DNA of 45,876 nt from positions 1 through 45,876 of the forward strand of contig NZ_AVPL01000027.1 of the NCBI RefSeq assembly GCF_000768695.1, given 5' to 3'. The stretch comes from Knoellia aerolata DSM 18566 (GTDB lineage: Bacteria; Actinomycetota; Actinomycetes; Actinomycetales; Dermatophilaceae). Shown in pieces: positions 17,175 through 24,901 of this stretch (positions are counted from its first letter, which is position 1; the number at the start of each line of letters is the position of its first letter). A program made the position numbers and the translations under genes. A model generated the notes under the pieces. The model saw nothing but the letters and a program-made list of their open reading frames with translations. It had not been told where the DNA came from and ran no database searches.

Positions 17175-18419
17175 ATGCCCCCACCCCGCCCGGCTGACGA
17201 GGACCACGCCACGCAGACCCGCGCCCTCCTCGCCCACCTCGGCACCGCCATGATCGCGACCGGGCAGCCGGTGCAGGAGATCGAGGAGGAGCTCACCGAG
17301 GTCGGCGTCCACCTCGGCTACCCCGACGTCCAGACCGCGGTGGGTCCCACCGGTCTCATCGTCACCCTGACCGAGGGAGGTCCCGCCACGCAGCGGTCGG
17401 CACCGCGCGGTCTGCGGCTGCACCAGTCGGCCAGTGTCCGCCGGATCCGCCACCAGCTGGTCCACGGCGACCTCGCGCCCGCCGCCGCCAGGGAACAGCT
17501 CGCCGCGGTCGCACGGCGTCCGGTCCGCTCCCCGCTGTGGATGGTCGCGCTGGCCTGGCCGGTGCTCGCCGTCGGGATCGGCCTGATCCTGCAACCCGGG
17601 TGGGCCAACCTCATCGCGGCCGCCGTCGGCGGGGTCGTCGTCTTCGGGCTCGTCCAGCTGGCCGAGCGGTACCAGGTGGTGAACGCGCTGCTGCCCACCC
17701 TGGCCGCCTTCGTCGTGTCCTCGGCCGTGTTCGCGGCCGCGGACGCGGGCCTGCTCGAGGGACCGCTGCGCACCGTCCTGCCACCCCTGGCGGTCCTCCT
17801 GCCCGGCGCGCTGCTCGTCAACGGCGTGTCGGAGCTGGCCGCCGGCCACATGCAGGCCGGGTCGGCGCGGCTCACCTACGGCCTGGTGCAGCTGGGGTTG
17901 TTCGCGCTGGGCCTGCTCATGGCCACCGCCCTGCTCCGCGTGCCGGCCTCGACGCTGGCCAACCTCCGCGTCGACGACATCGGGTGGGTCGGCGCTCCGG
18001 TCGGCCTGCTGCTCATCGGGGTGAGCATCTGCCTCATGGAGGGGGTGCCGCTGCGGATGCAGGGGTGGGTGCTGCTCGTGCTGAGCCTGGCGTTCGGCGC
18101 CCAGGTCGCAGGGCAGCAGCTCGGCTCGATCGGCCTCGGGGGCTTCCTCGGTGCGATCGCGGCCAGTCTCGGAGCGAGCGTGGTCGAGCTCCGGCGGCCC
18201 GAGCTTCCCCGTCTCGTACTCTTCCTGCCGGCCTTCTGGCTGCTCGTGCCCGGGAGCCTGGGCCTCGTCGGGGTGAGCGAGCTCGCGGCGGGCCGGGCGT
18301 CGGCGACCGACGTGACCCTGGGAGCGCTCGGGGTCGCCATCGCGATCTCGCTCGGCCTGCTGGTGGGCTCCGCCCTGGGGCGCTCCGTTCGCGGACGGCT
18401 GGCCGCGCCACCCCCGTGA
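17175..18419 (+). CDS. threonine/serine exporter family (ThrE-like) membrane protein
   Basis: 414 aa. A soluble N-terminal part (1-110, HLGTAMIATGQPVQEIEEEL) is followed by about ten hydrophobic segments from residue 118 on, in two sets of five as in the ThrE/YjjP-YjjB fold. This fits export of threonine or serine or a related metabolite across the membrane. Related motifs recur in the two halves (LVNGVSELAAGHMQAG and LGLVGVSELAAGRASATD). Divergent from the Imm5-like gene. Confidence 0.85.
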   Translation: MPPPRPADEDHATQTRALLAHLGTAMIATGQPVQEIEEELTEVGVHLGYPDVQTAVGPTGLIVTLTEGGPATQRSAPRGLRLHQSASVRRIRHQLVHGDLAPAAAREQLAAVARRPVRSPLWMVALAWPVLAVGIGLILQPGWANLIAAAVGGVVVFGLVQLAERYQVVNALLPTLAAFVVSSAVFAAADAGLLEGPLRTVLPPLAVLLPGALLVNGVSELAAGHMQAGSARLTYGLVQLGLFALGLLMATALLRVPASTLANLRVDDIGWVGAPVGLLLIGVSICLMEGVPLRMQGWVLLVLSLAFGAQVAGQQLGSIGLGGFLGAIAASLGASVVELRRPELPRLVLFLPAFWLLVPGSLGLVGVSELAAGRASATDVTLGALGVAIAISLGLLVGSALGRSVRGRLAAPPP

Positions 18420-18452
18420 GACACCGGCCCTCGCGGACGGCTCCTGCGACCG

Positions 18453-18827
18453 CTAGAAGGTTTCGACCCACTGGGCCCGCCACGCGGGCGCCTCGAAGGG
18501 CTCGCTCCAGTAGGCCGTCTCCTTGCGGATCCTGCCGTCGCTGAGCTCGAAGATGAAGACGGTCTCGTAGACGGGTCCGCCGTAGTCCAGGGTGGCCTCC
18601 GCCACGACGAGGTCACCGGCGCTCGTCAGGCGCCTCGGCGTGATCGTCGGCAGCTGGGGGAAGGCGCCATAGATGGCCCGCCGGTTGGCTGCGCCGTTGA
18701 CCCGCTCCCGCGACTGCGGCCAGTCCATCGTCGCGTCGTCGTGGAACAACTCGTCCATGACCTCGATCTGCCGGTCGTTGATGCAGGCGATGAGACGTTC
18801 GATCACTGCTTTGTTGGGCTGTGACAT
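18453..18827 (-). CDS. SnoaL-like/NTF2 family protein
   Basis: 124 aa with the NTF2-like cone fold: VIERLIACINDRQIEVMDEL, MDWPQSRERVNG, and a final strand FIFELSDGRIRKETAYW. Such proteins range from polyketide cyclases to stress proteins with no known substrate. Start ATG 18827 is preceded by GAGAGGGG. It contains one of only two Tyr TAT codons I saw outside the octamer family. Confidence 0.85.
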   Translation of the reverse strand: MSQPNKAVIERLIACINDRQIEVMDELFHDDATMDWPQSRERVNGAANRRAIYGAFPQLPTITPRRLTSAGDLVVAEATLDYGGPVYETVFIFELSDGRIRKETAYWSEPFEAPAWRAQWVETF

Positions 18828-18870
18828 GTGCACCCCTCTCGACCCTCCCAGAGTAGGCCCGTCGTGGTGA

Positions 18871-19341
18871 TCAGGAAGCGCCGACCGAGCGCCAGTAGTC
18901 GTTGAGCGCCCCGTTGGTCTTGACGAACCAGACGATGCCGCCGACGAAGGGAAGGAGGATCCAGCACCCGGTCGCGGCGCTGACCGGCGACTGCTGGCCC
19001 CGTGCCGTGTACAGGCCACCGACCTCGGACGGGGTGATGAACAGCAGGGTGAACGGGAGGAAGAAGCCCAGGAGCAGCGCCACGCCACCGCCGACACCCG
19101 AGCCCCGGTGACGCTGCATCTCCGAGTGCGTCCCGTGGTACCAGAACAGCGAGTAGAACCCGAGGGTGAGGACCATGAGGAGGACGCACGTCCCCGTCGA
19201 GCGCACCTTCCCCACCTGGTGCACCGGCGGTCGGGTCGGCACGACGTGGGTCGGCGGCGCGGGGACGAGGTGCTGGCCGTAGGTCGGATGGGCTGCAGGG
19301 ACTGCCGGGTGGGCCACCCGAGCGTCATGGTTGTGGGTCAT
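18871..19341 (-). CDS. DUF4234-like membrane protein
   Basis: 156 aa. A proline-rich N-terminus (about 1-45) is followed by three hydrophobic segments around TGTCVLLMVLTLGFYSLFWY, VALLLGFFLPFTLLFI and GCWILLPFVGGIVWFV, and ends LNDYWRSVGAS. The first segment with its FYSLFWYH motif is typical of DUF4234; function unknown. Start ATG 19341 is preferred over 19398 because a TACCGT -10 box lies 6 nt upstream. Confidence 0.75.
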   Translation of the reverse strand: MTHNHDARVAHPAVPAAHPTYGQHLVPAPPTHVVPTRPPVHQVGKVRSTGTCVLLMVLTLGFYSLFWYHGTHSEMQRHRGSGVGGGVALLLGFFLPFTLLFITPSEVGGLYTARGQQSPVSAATGCWILLPFVGGIVWFVKTNGALNDYWRSVGAS

Positions 19342-19347
19342 GCGCGG

Positions 19348-19353
19348 ACGGTA
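19348..19353 (-). promoter_or_regulatory. -10 box for DUF4234-like gene, leaderless start
   Basis: TACCGT followed by CCGCGC and the ATG at 19341. Confidence 0.5.
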
Positions 19354-19428
19354 TGCGGTCGAACCCTCGCGCGTCCGCCCGTTGGCCGAAGTCGTCACGG
19401 CGTCGCCCGACGCCGACCTCGTGACCGG

Positions 19429-20646
19429 TCAGGCCGTCTGCTCGCGCAGGTAGCGCCCGAAGTGCGGGACCGTGAAGGCGATGCGACCACGCTCGCCGGA
19501 GTAGATGAGCCCCTTCTTGAGCAGGGCGTCGCGCGCCGGCGAGAGCGACTGCGTCTTGCGTCCGAGGTGGGCGGCGACGTCCGAGGTCGGCACCGACTCG
19601 ATGTCGTCGAGCTCCTCGTGGCCACCCTCGCTGATCGCGAGCGCGACGTCCGCCATGGCCCGCAAGTACTCCCGCTCCCCCGGCGTCGCCCGCTCGAAGC
19701 GGGACCCGAAGAAGCCCACGGCCAGCTCGGACTCCGCCTCCGGCGCGGCCACCCGCACGTCGTCGGCGGTCACCGGCGACGAGGGCGCCCGGTCCCAGGC
19801 CGCCTTGCCGTAGGCCTGGATGAAGTACGGGTACCCGCCCGTCGCGGCATACATCGCCTCGAGGGCGGCCGGCTCGTAGGCCGCGTTCTCCTCACGCGCG
19901 GGCACGACGAGCGCCGCGTCCGCCGCCGCGCGAGGCAGCCGGTCGATGCGGGAGTAGCGAAACAGCCTCTCCGAGTACGACTTCGACGCCGACAGCACCG
20001 CCGGCAGGTGCGGGAGCCCCGCACCGACGACGATGACCGGCAGGCCGGACTGCGAGATCTCGTGGCAGGCCGCGCACAGCGCCGAGACGTCATCGGACCC
20101 GAGGTCCTGCATCTCGTCGATGAACACGGCGATGCCGCGTCCGGTGTCGGAGGCGAGGCCCCCGACGTCGGTGAGGAGCTCGACGAGGTCGATCTCGATG
20201 TCGCCGGAGTCCGCGCGACCCGACGCCGCCGGGGCGTCGATCCCCGGGTTCCACTTCTCGCGGAGCTTCGCGCCGGCCGGCGCGTCCCGCTGCGCGAACG
20301 CCTTGATGACGCCGAGCACGTGCTGCACCTCGTCGTCGCTGGGGTGCCCGAGCTCGCGCACCGCCTGGTGCAGCGCCGACGACAGCGGCCGCCGCAGCGA
20401 CTGGTCCGGGCGGGCCTCGAGCTTGCCGGTCCCCCACCGGGCGCGCACCGCCGCCGACCGCAGGGCGTTGAGCAGCACCGTCTTGCCCACCCCGCGCAGG
20501 CCGGTGAGGACGATCGAGCGTTCCGGGCGTCCGCGCGAGACCCGTTCGAGGACGACCTCGAAGGCGTCGAGCTGCTCGTCCCGGCCGGCGAGCTCGGGAG
20601 GGCGCTGGCCGGCGCCGGGGGCGTAGGGGTTACGGATGGGGTCCAC
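19429..20646 (-). CDS. AAA+ ATPase with C-terminal winged helix (Cdc6/STAND-like)
   Basis: 405 aa. Walker A is GLRGVGKT (49-56) and Walker B IAVFIDEMQDL (Asp177, Glu178). The later GGYPYFIQAYGK resembles sensor/lid regions of AAA_16 and archaeal-type ATPases. The C-terminal 80 residues look like a winged helix (DVAAHLGRKTQSLSPARDAL, then LLKKGLIYSGERGRIAFTVP). It may be a DNA-linked switch ATPase; target unknown. GTG 20646 follows TACGGT at 6 nt. Divergent from the lipoprotein gene. Confidence 0.85.
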   Translation of the reverse strand: MDPIRNPYAPGAGQRPPELAGRDEQLDAFEVVLERVSRGRPERSIVLTGLRGVGKTVLLNALRSAAVRARWGTGKLEARPDQSLRRPLSSALHQAVRELGHPSDDEVQHVLGVIKAFAQRDAPAGAKLREKWNPGIDAPAASGRADSGDIEIDLVELLTDVGGLASDTGRGIAVFIDEMQDLGSDDVSALCAACHEISQSGLPVIVVGAGLPHLPAVLSASKSYSERLFRYSRIDRLPRAAADAALVVPAREENAAYEPAALEAMYAATGGYPYFIQAYGKAAWDRAPSSPVTADDVRVAAPEAESELAVGFFGSRFERATPGEREYLRAMADVALAISEGGHEELDDIESVPTSDVAAHLGRKTQSLSPARDALLKKGLIYSGERGRIAFTVPHFGRYLREQTA

Positions 20647-20652
20647 GATCGC

Positions 20653-20658
20653 ACCGTA
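20653..20658 (-). promoter_or_regulatory. -10 box for AAA ATPase gene, leaderless start
   Basis: TACGGT, then GCGATC, then GTG at 20646. The inverted octamer pair lies just upstream. Confidence 0.45.
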
Positions 20659-20676
20659 TCCGCTCGTCTAGGGCGG

Positions 20677-20708
20677 ACGGCATACATCCTGATAAGGGCG
20701 TATGCCGT
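20677..20708. repeat. inverted pair of GTATGCCG octamers, intergenic
   Basis: ACGGCATAC (20677-20685) and GTATGCCGT (20700-20708) form a perfect 9-bp inverted repeat around a 14-nt spacer, between the divergent ATPase and lipoprotein genes. Confidence 0.9.
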
Positions 20709-20770
20709 GTCGCGCGCCGCCGTGGAACCGCCGGGGGGTCCCGGCGCGTCCAATCCGCGAAGGAGGCGCC

Positions 20771-21652
20771 ATGCGCATCGTCTCGACCCTCACCCTGGGG
20801 CTGCTCGCCACGCTCGCAGCCGGCTGCGGGACGTCCGCACCCCGCCCCCCGGTGGGCACACCGGCGAGCCCCTCGGTGAGCACGACCGTCGTCCGCGCCG
20901 ACGACGAGGTCGTCGCCCACGGGATGCTCATGCAGGACAGCCCGACCGCCGACGTCGAGCTGTGCCTGGGCGGGGTGGCGGAGTCCTACCCGCCCCAGTG
21001 CGGCGGTCCGACGTTCGTCGGCGAGGTCGACTGGGACGCGGTCCGGCCCGAGCGGGCGAACGGTGTGACGTGGAGCAGTGGCGAGGTGTGGGTGGTCGGC
21101 CGGTACGACCGGGGCACCGGGAGCTCCGGCGCCCTCACCCTCACCCGGCCGGTGAGCCCGACACCACCGCCCGGGGTGGACGTGCCGACCGAGGCACCGG
21201 CGACGTTCCCCCAGCTGTGCGACGACCCGTACGCGGACGGCGGGCGCCGGGGCGCGGGGTCGGAGGACGAGAGGAACGCCCTGGGCGAGCTGCTGCCGAC
21301 GCTCGACGGATACGTCGGGTCATGGGTCTCCGACGGGTCCTCGCTGTTCAACGTGCTCGTCAACGATGACCCCGAGGCGGCGCGGGCGCGGCTGCGCGAG
21401 GCCTGGCCCGGCGGGTTGTGCGTCGAGCAGCGCGACCTGCCCACGGAGCGGGACGTCCTCGCCGCCCAGTCCGCGCTCGGCTCCCGGTTCGGGCTCCTCA
21501 CCAGCAGTGGTCAGGCGATGACCGGCGGGCTGGACGTCCACGTGACGATGCTCGACCAGGCCACGCTGGACGGCATCCTCGCTGCGGTGCGGCCCTGGCT
21601 GGCCCCTGAGCACGTTCGCGTGACGAGCGCCTTCCAGCCGCTGTCCCGGTGA
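20771..21652 (+). CDS. lipoprotein of unknown function
   Basis: 293 aa beginning with a lipoprotein signal (RIVSTLTLGLLATLAAGC; lipobox LAAG-Cys19), so attached to the outer face of the membrane. The mature part has a beta-rich domain (VVAHGMLMQD ... VWVVGRYD), a Pro-rich linker near TPPPGVDVPTEAP, and a C-terminal domain with paired cysteines. No family recognised. AGGAGG 5-10 nt upstream of ATG 20771 fixes the start; an earlier ATG at 20702 lies inside the octamer pair. Confidence 0.82.
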   Translation: MRIVSTLTLGLLATLAAGCGTSAPRPPVGTPASPSVSTTVVRADDEVVAHGMLMQDSPTADVELCLGGVAESYPPQCGGPTFVGEVDWDAVRPERANGVTWSSGEVWVVGRYDRGTGSSGALTLTRPVSPTPPPGVDVPTEAPATFPQLCDDPYADGGRRGAGSEDERNALGELLPTLDGYVGSWVSDGSSLFNVLVNDDPEAARARLREAWPGGLCVEQRDLPTERDVLAAQSALGSRFGLLTSSGQAMTGGLDVHVTMLDQATLDGILAAVRPWLAPEHVRVTSAFQPLSR

Positions 21653-21674
21653 CGGCGGTGAGTGCCCGGCTCGG

Positions 21675-22013
21675 TCAGGGGACCTGCGCCGCACCTCCGT
21701 CGGCGGTCTCCAGCGGCTTGCCCGCGAAGTGCCACGCCCGCATCCCGCCGTCGAGGTTGGCGACCTCGTAGCCCTGCTGCTCGAGCCACGGCAGCACCCG
21801 GGTCACCCGCCCGCCGCTGCGGCAGGCGACGACCAGCGGCTCGTCGCGGTCGAGGAACGGCGCGAGCTCGTCGACCCGCGCGGGCAGGTCGCCCATGGGG
21901 ATGTGCACGGCGCCCGGGGCGTGTCCGCGGTCCCACTCGTCCTGCTCGCGGATGTCGAGGATCGCCGCGTCGTCGGCGAGGTCGGCCACCTGGACCTGGG
22001 GGAAGTCGCTCAT
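21675..22013 (-). CDS. rhodanese-like domain protein
   Basis: 112 aa, one rhodanese domain. ILDIREQDEWDRGHAPGAVHIP is the standard opening and Cys64 in VVACRSGGR is the active-site persulfide cysteine. It should transfer sulfane sulfur; acceptor unknown. The C-terminus has NLDGGMRAWHFAGKPLE, also typical. Start ATG 22013 is supported by TACGCT 7 nt upstream. It lies 32 bp downstream of the Fpg/Nei gene. Confidence 0.9.
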   Translation of the reverse strand: MSDFPQVQVADLADDAAILDIREQDEWDRGHAPGAVHIPMGDLPARVDELAPFLDRDEPLVVACRSGGRVTRVLPWLEQQGYEVANLDGGMRAWHFAGKPLETADGGAAQVP

Positions 22014-22020
22014 GGCCTCG

Positions 22021-22026
22021 AGCGTA
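22021..22026 (-). promoter_or_regulatory. -10 box for rhodanese gene, leaderless start
   Basis: TACGCT, 7 nt before the ATG at 22013. Confidence 0.45.
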
Positions 22027-22045
22027 ACCTCCGCGGCTCCGGCGT

Positions 22046-22906
22046 CTACTTGAGGAACTTGCTCGTGCGGCGGTCGGCGAGCGGCTTGCCGCCGGTCTGG
22101 CACGTCGCGCAGTACTGCAGGGACGAGTCGGCGAACGACACCTCGCGCACCGTGTCGCCGCACTCGGGGCAGACCTCACCGGTGCGCCCGTGGACCCGCA
22201 TCCCTGAGCGCTTGGCGTCCTTGAGCTCGGCGGCGGGCTTGCCCGACGCGGCGAGGACCGCCGCCGACAGCGTCTCGCGCAGCGCGGCATACAGGCGTTC
22301 GGTCTCGTCGTCGTCGAGCTTCGCGGCGATCGCGAACGGGGACAGCTTCGCGACGTGGAGGATCTCGTCGGAGTACGCGTTGCCGACCCCGGCGATGATC
22401 GACTGGTCGCGCAGGACGCCCTTGAGCTGGTGCTTGCGTTCGCCGAGGATCTCGCGGAACGCGCTGAGCGAGAACGCGTCCGCGAGCGGGTCCGGACCCA
22501 GCCGCGCGATGCCGGGGACGTCGCCGGGCGAGGAGACGATGTATGCCGCGAGCGACTTCTTCGTGCCCGCCTCGGTGAGGTCGAAGCCGGACCCGTCGGA
22601 CAGCCGGACGCGCAGGGCGATGGGCGACTTGCCCGGGCGCAGCAGGTTCGGTGTCATCGTCTCCGACCAGCGCAGCCAGCCCGCTCGCGCGAGGTGGAAG
22701 ACGAGGTGCGTGCCGCCGCAGTCGAGGTCGAGGAACTTGCCGTGCCGCGACACCGACTCCACCGGGGCCCCGACGAGCGCCTCGGGTGGGGGGGTGAAGG
22801 TCTTGAGCACCGAGATCGACCCGAGCTCGACACCGGTGACGGCGAGGTCGGCGGTGCGCTTCGCGAGGAAGTCGACCAGGGCCTGCACCTCGGGCAGCTC
22901 CGGCAT
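22046..22906 (-). CDS. Fpg/Nei family DNA glycosylase
   Basis: 286 aa. The N-terminal MPELPEV supplies the catalytic Pro2 and Glu3. The helix-two-turn-helix HQLKGVLRDQSIIAGVGNAY and a C-terminal zinc finger (Cys246, Cys249, Cys266, Cys269) are intact, followed by the phosphate-binding arginine region. It should excise oxidised bases and nick abasic DNA. Substrate preference (Fpg or Nei type) cannot be assigned. The App1-like gene ends four bases upstream, so they form an operon. Confidence 0.9.
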   Translation of the reverse strand: MPELPEVQALVDFLAKRTADLAVTGVELGSISVLKTFTPPPEALVGAPVESVSRHGKFLDLDCGGTHLVFHLARAGWLRWSETMTPNLLRPGKSPIALRVRLSDGSGFDLTEAGTKKSLAAYIVSSPGDVPGIARLGPDPLADAFSLSAFREILGERKHQLKGVLRDQSIIAGVGNAYSDEILHVAKLSPFAIAAKLDDDETERLYAALRETLSAAVLAASGKPAAELKDAKRSGMRVHGRTGEVCPECGDTVREVSFADSSLQYCATCQTGGKPLADRRTSKFLK

Positions 22907-22910
22907 CCGC

Positions 22911-24029
22911 TCACACTCCCCACATGTCGGACGCCTCGAGCGCGCGCGCGCCGGCCTCGGGGTCGACGACGTCACCCTCGACGATCGGCGCGACGAGCCG
23001 TGCCAGCGCGTAGCCGTCGGGGGCCCGCACGACCGGGGCCTTGATGTCCTGGGTCGGTGCCGGGGCGAGGTCGTCGTTGGCGACCGGGATGCCGTGGGAG
23101 AGGACCTGCTCGCCGACGCTGAGCTGGCGGATCGCGATGGCCCGCACCGCGTCCGGACGTCGCGTCGCGAACTCGGTGTAGAGCTTGGGGTCGTTCTGGC
23201 CGTCGTCCCCAACGAGCAGCCAGGTGACGTGCGGCAGCTCACGGGCCAGCCGGGCGAGGGCGGAGCGCTTGTGGTCCTGGCCCGACCGGAACCAGCCGGT
23301 GTGGGTGGGACCCCAGTCGGTGAGCAGCATCGGCCCCGGCGGGTAGCCGTTGCGGCGCAGGAAACGGGTCAGCGAGGGCGCGGTGTTCCACGCGCCCGTC
23401 GAGAGGTAGATGACCGGCATGCCGGGGTGCGAGTCGAGGAGCTCGCGGTAGAACGTCGCCATCCCCGGGACGGGCCGGCGGGTGCCCTCGGCCTTGATGA
23501 AGGTGTTCCATCCAGCGATGAACGGCCGCGGCAGCGACGTCGACAGCACCGTGTCGTCGATGTCGCTCACCATTCCGAACGTCTGCCGCGCCCCGATGAC
23601 GAGGACCGACGCCGTGCTGGGCCGGGCGTGGGGTGAGGTGAGCTCGACCTGGTGCCAGCCGGGACCGAGTCCGTGCCCGTGGATGACGAGGTCGAGCAGG
23701 CCGGAGCGGTCGGTGCGCGCGTCGATCTCGCGCTCACCGATGCGCACGGTCACGGGGACGTCGATCGCGGGGGTCGTGACGAACGCCCGCCACCCGCGCG
23801 CCTCGTCCTCCGCCGACTTCAGCGACTGCACGCTCCCGGCCGCGTCCCCGGAGGCCTGGCGCATCGGGTCCCGCGACATGAGCACGCGCGCGAGGACCCG
23901 GATGAAGCCGGCGCTGCCGTAGCCGGTGTGCGGCACGATCTTGGTCCCCCAGCCGCGCTCGCGCAGGACGTCGCCCTTGCGACGGTTCCACGCGTCCTCC
24001 ATGAGCGCGGCGAGGTGCGGGCGGGCCAT
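22911..24029 (-). CDS. App1-like (DUF2183) phosphatidate phosphatase family protein
   Basis: 372 aa. An N-terminal beta-sandwich-like region (about 80-145) precedes a HAD-type catalytic domain: Asp156-x-Asp158-x-Thr160 in MVSDIDDTVLST, then IYLSTGAWN, LTDWGPT and LLVGDDGQNDP. In fungi App1 hydrolyses phosphatidate; the bacterial role is unknown. A TAGAGT -10 box 6 nt before the ATG overlaps the stop codon of the upstream GAF-ANTAR gene. Confidence 0.88.
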   Translation of the reverse strand: MARPHLAALMEDAWNRRKGDVLRERGWGTKIVPHTGYGSAGFIRVLARVLMSRDPMRQASGDAAGSVQSLKSAEDEARGWRAFVTTPAIDVPVTVRIGEREIDARTDRSGLLDLVIHGHGLGPGWHQVELTSPHARPSTASVLVIGARQTFGMVSDIDDTVLSTSLPRPFIAGWNTFIKAEGTRRPVPGMATFYRELLDSHPGMPVIYLSTGAWNTAPSLTRFLRRNGYPPGPMLLTDWGPTHTGWFRSGQDHKRSALARLARELPHVTWLLVGDDGQNDPKLYTEFATRRPDAVRAIAIRQLSVGEQVLSHGIPVANDDLAPAPTQDIKAPVVRAPDGYALARLVAPIVEGDVVDPEAGARALEASDMWGV

Positions 24030-24035
24030 GACCCG

Positions 24036-24041
24036 ACTCTA
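24036..24041 (-). promoter_or_regulatory. -10 box for App1-like gene, leaderless start
   Basis: TAGAGT, then CGGGTC, then ATG at 24029. Its first three bases are the TAG stop of the preceding gene. Confidence 0.5.
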
Positions 24042-24827
24042 GTGCGCGGCGTCCCGCCAGCCGGTGGAAGAGCCGTCGTGGGAGGCGCCGAGGCCGCCGG
24101 TGACACCGGCGACGACCTGCTCGGCGAGCGAGCGCAGCTTGACGTTGCGGTTCTGCGAGGTCATCCGGAGCCAGTCGAACGCCTCGTGCTCGTCGATGCC
24201 GCGCACCGCCATGAGCACCCCCTTCGCCTGTTCGATGACGGCCCGGCTGGCCATGGCCTGCTCGAGCTGGCCGGCGAGCCGCAGGGCACCCTCGAGCCTG
24301 ATGACGGCGACGACCGCGTCGGCGACCCGGGCTGCGGCGACGCGGGCGAGCCCGGCCTCGAACGCGTCGAAGGCGTGGGGTTCGCGACCGTAGAGGTTGA
24401 GGGCGCCGACGCACTCGTCACCGCTGATGAGTGGCAGCGCCATGACGGAGCGCACCCCGTCGGCGCGGGCCGCCCGGGAGAACCGCGGCCACCGCTCGTC
24501 CGGGACGCCGAGGTCGGCGACGACCTCGGCCCGCAGGCGGGAGGCGTCGAGGCAGGGGCCCTCGTCGAGCTGGTACTGCAGGGCATCCACCTCGAGGGTG
24601 GCGACGGTCGAGTAGGCCGCCGTCCGTGGCCGGGCGTCGACGAGCAGGGTGATCCCGACCTCGTCGCACCCGGTGACGTGCCGACGGACCGCCTCGACGA
24701 CCCGGTCGAGGTAGGGCTGCAGCTCGTCGACGGACCCGAGCACCCCGCCGATGGCCGCGAGGAGCGCCGTGTGGGAGGCGTCGTCCAGGGAGGGGTCGGT
24801 GTCGGTGTCGGTGTCGGTGTCGGTCAT
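24039..24827 (-). CDS. GAF and ANTAR domain regulator
   Basis: 262 aa. A GAF sensor domain (about 30-175; LDEGPCLDASRL, MALPLISGDECVGALNLYGR) is followed by an ANTAR RNA-binding domain (about 195-250; SRAVIEQAKGVLMAVRGI, then AFDWLRMTSQNRNVKLRSLA). ANTAR proteins act as antiterminators on paired hairpins, usually after a signal. The N-terminus has five TD repeats coded by a GACACC-type hexamer repeat. GAGGAG upstream supports ATG 24827. Confidence 0.9.
   Translation of the reverse strand: MTDTDTDTDTDPSLDDASHTALLAAIGGVLGSVDELQPYLDRVVEAVRRHVTGCDEVGITLLVDARPRTAAYSTVATLEVDALQYQLDEGPCLDASRLRAEVVADLGVPDERWPRFSRAARADGVRSVMALPLISGDECVGALNLYGREPHAFDAFEAGLARVAAARVADAVVAVIRLEGALRLAGQLEQAMASRAVIEQAKGVLMAVRGIDEHEAFDWLRMTSQNRNVKLRSLAEQVVAGVTGGLGASHDGSSTGWRDAAH
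24797..24824. repeat. hexanucleotide repeat in the start of the GAF-ANTAR gene
   Basis: Tandem GTCGGT units (GACACC-type on the coding strand), four to five copies, coding Thr-Asp repeats directly after the start codon. Repeat number could vary by slippage in whole codons without changing frame. Confidence 0.85.
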
Positions 24828-24901
24828 GGCAGGCTCCTCGGCTCGCGGTCGCGCCCTCCAGTATGACCCCCCGCCGGGGCCCACCTGCCACGATGTGCGC
24901 T

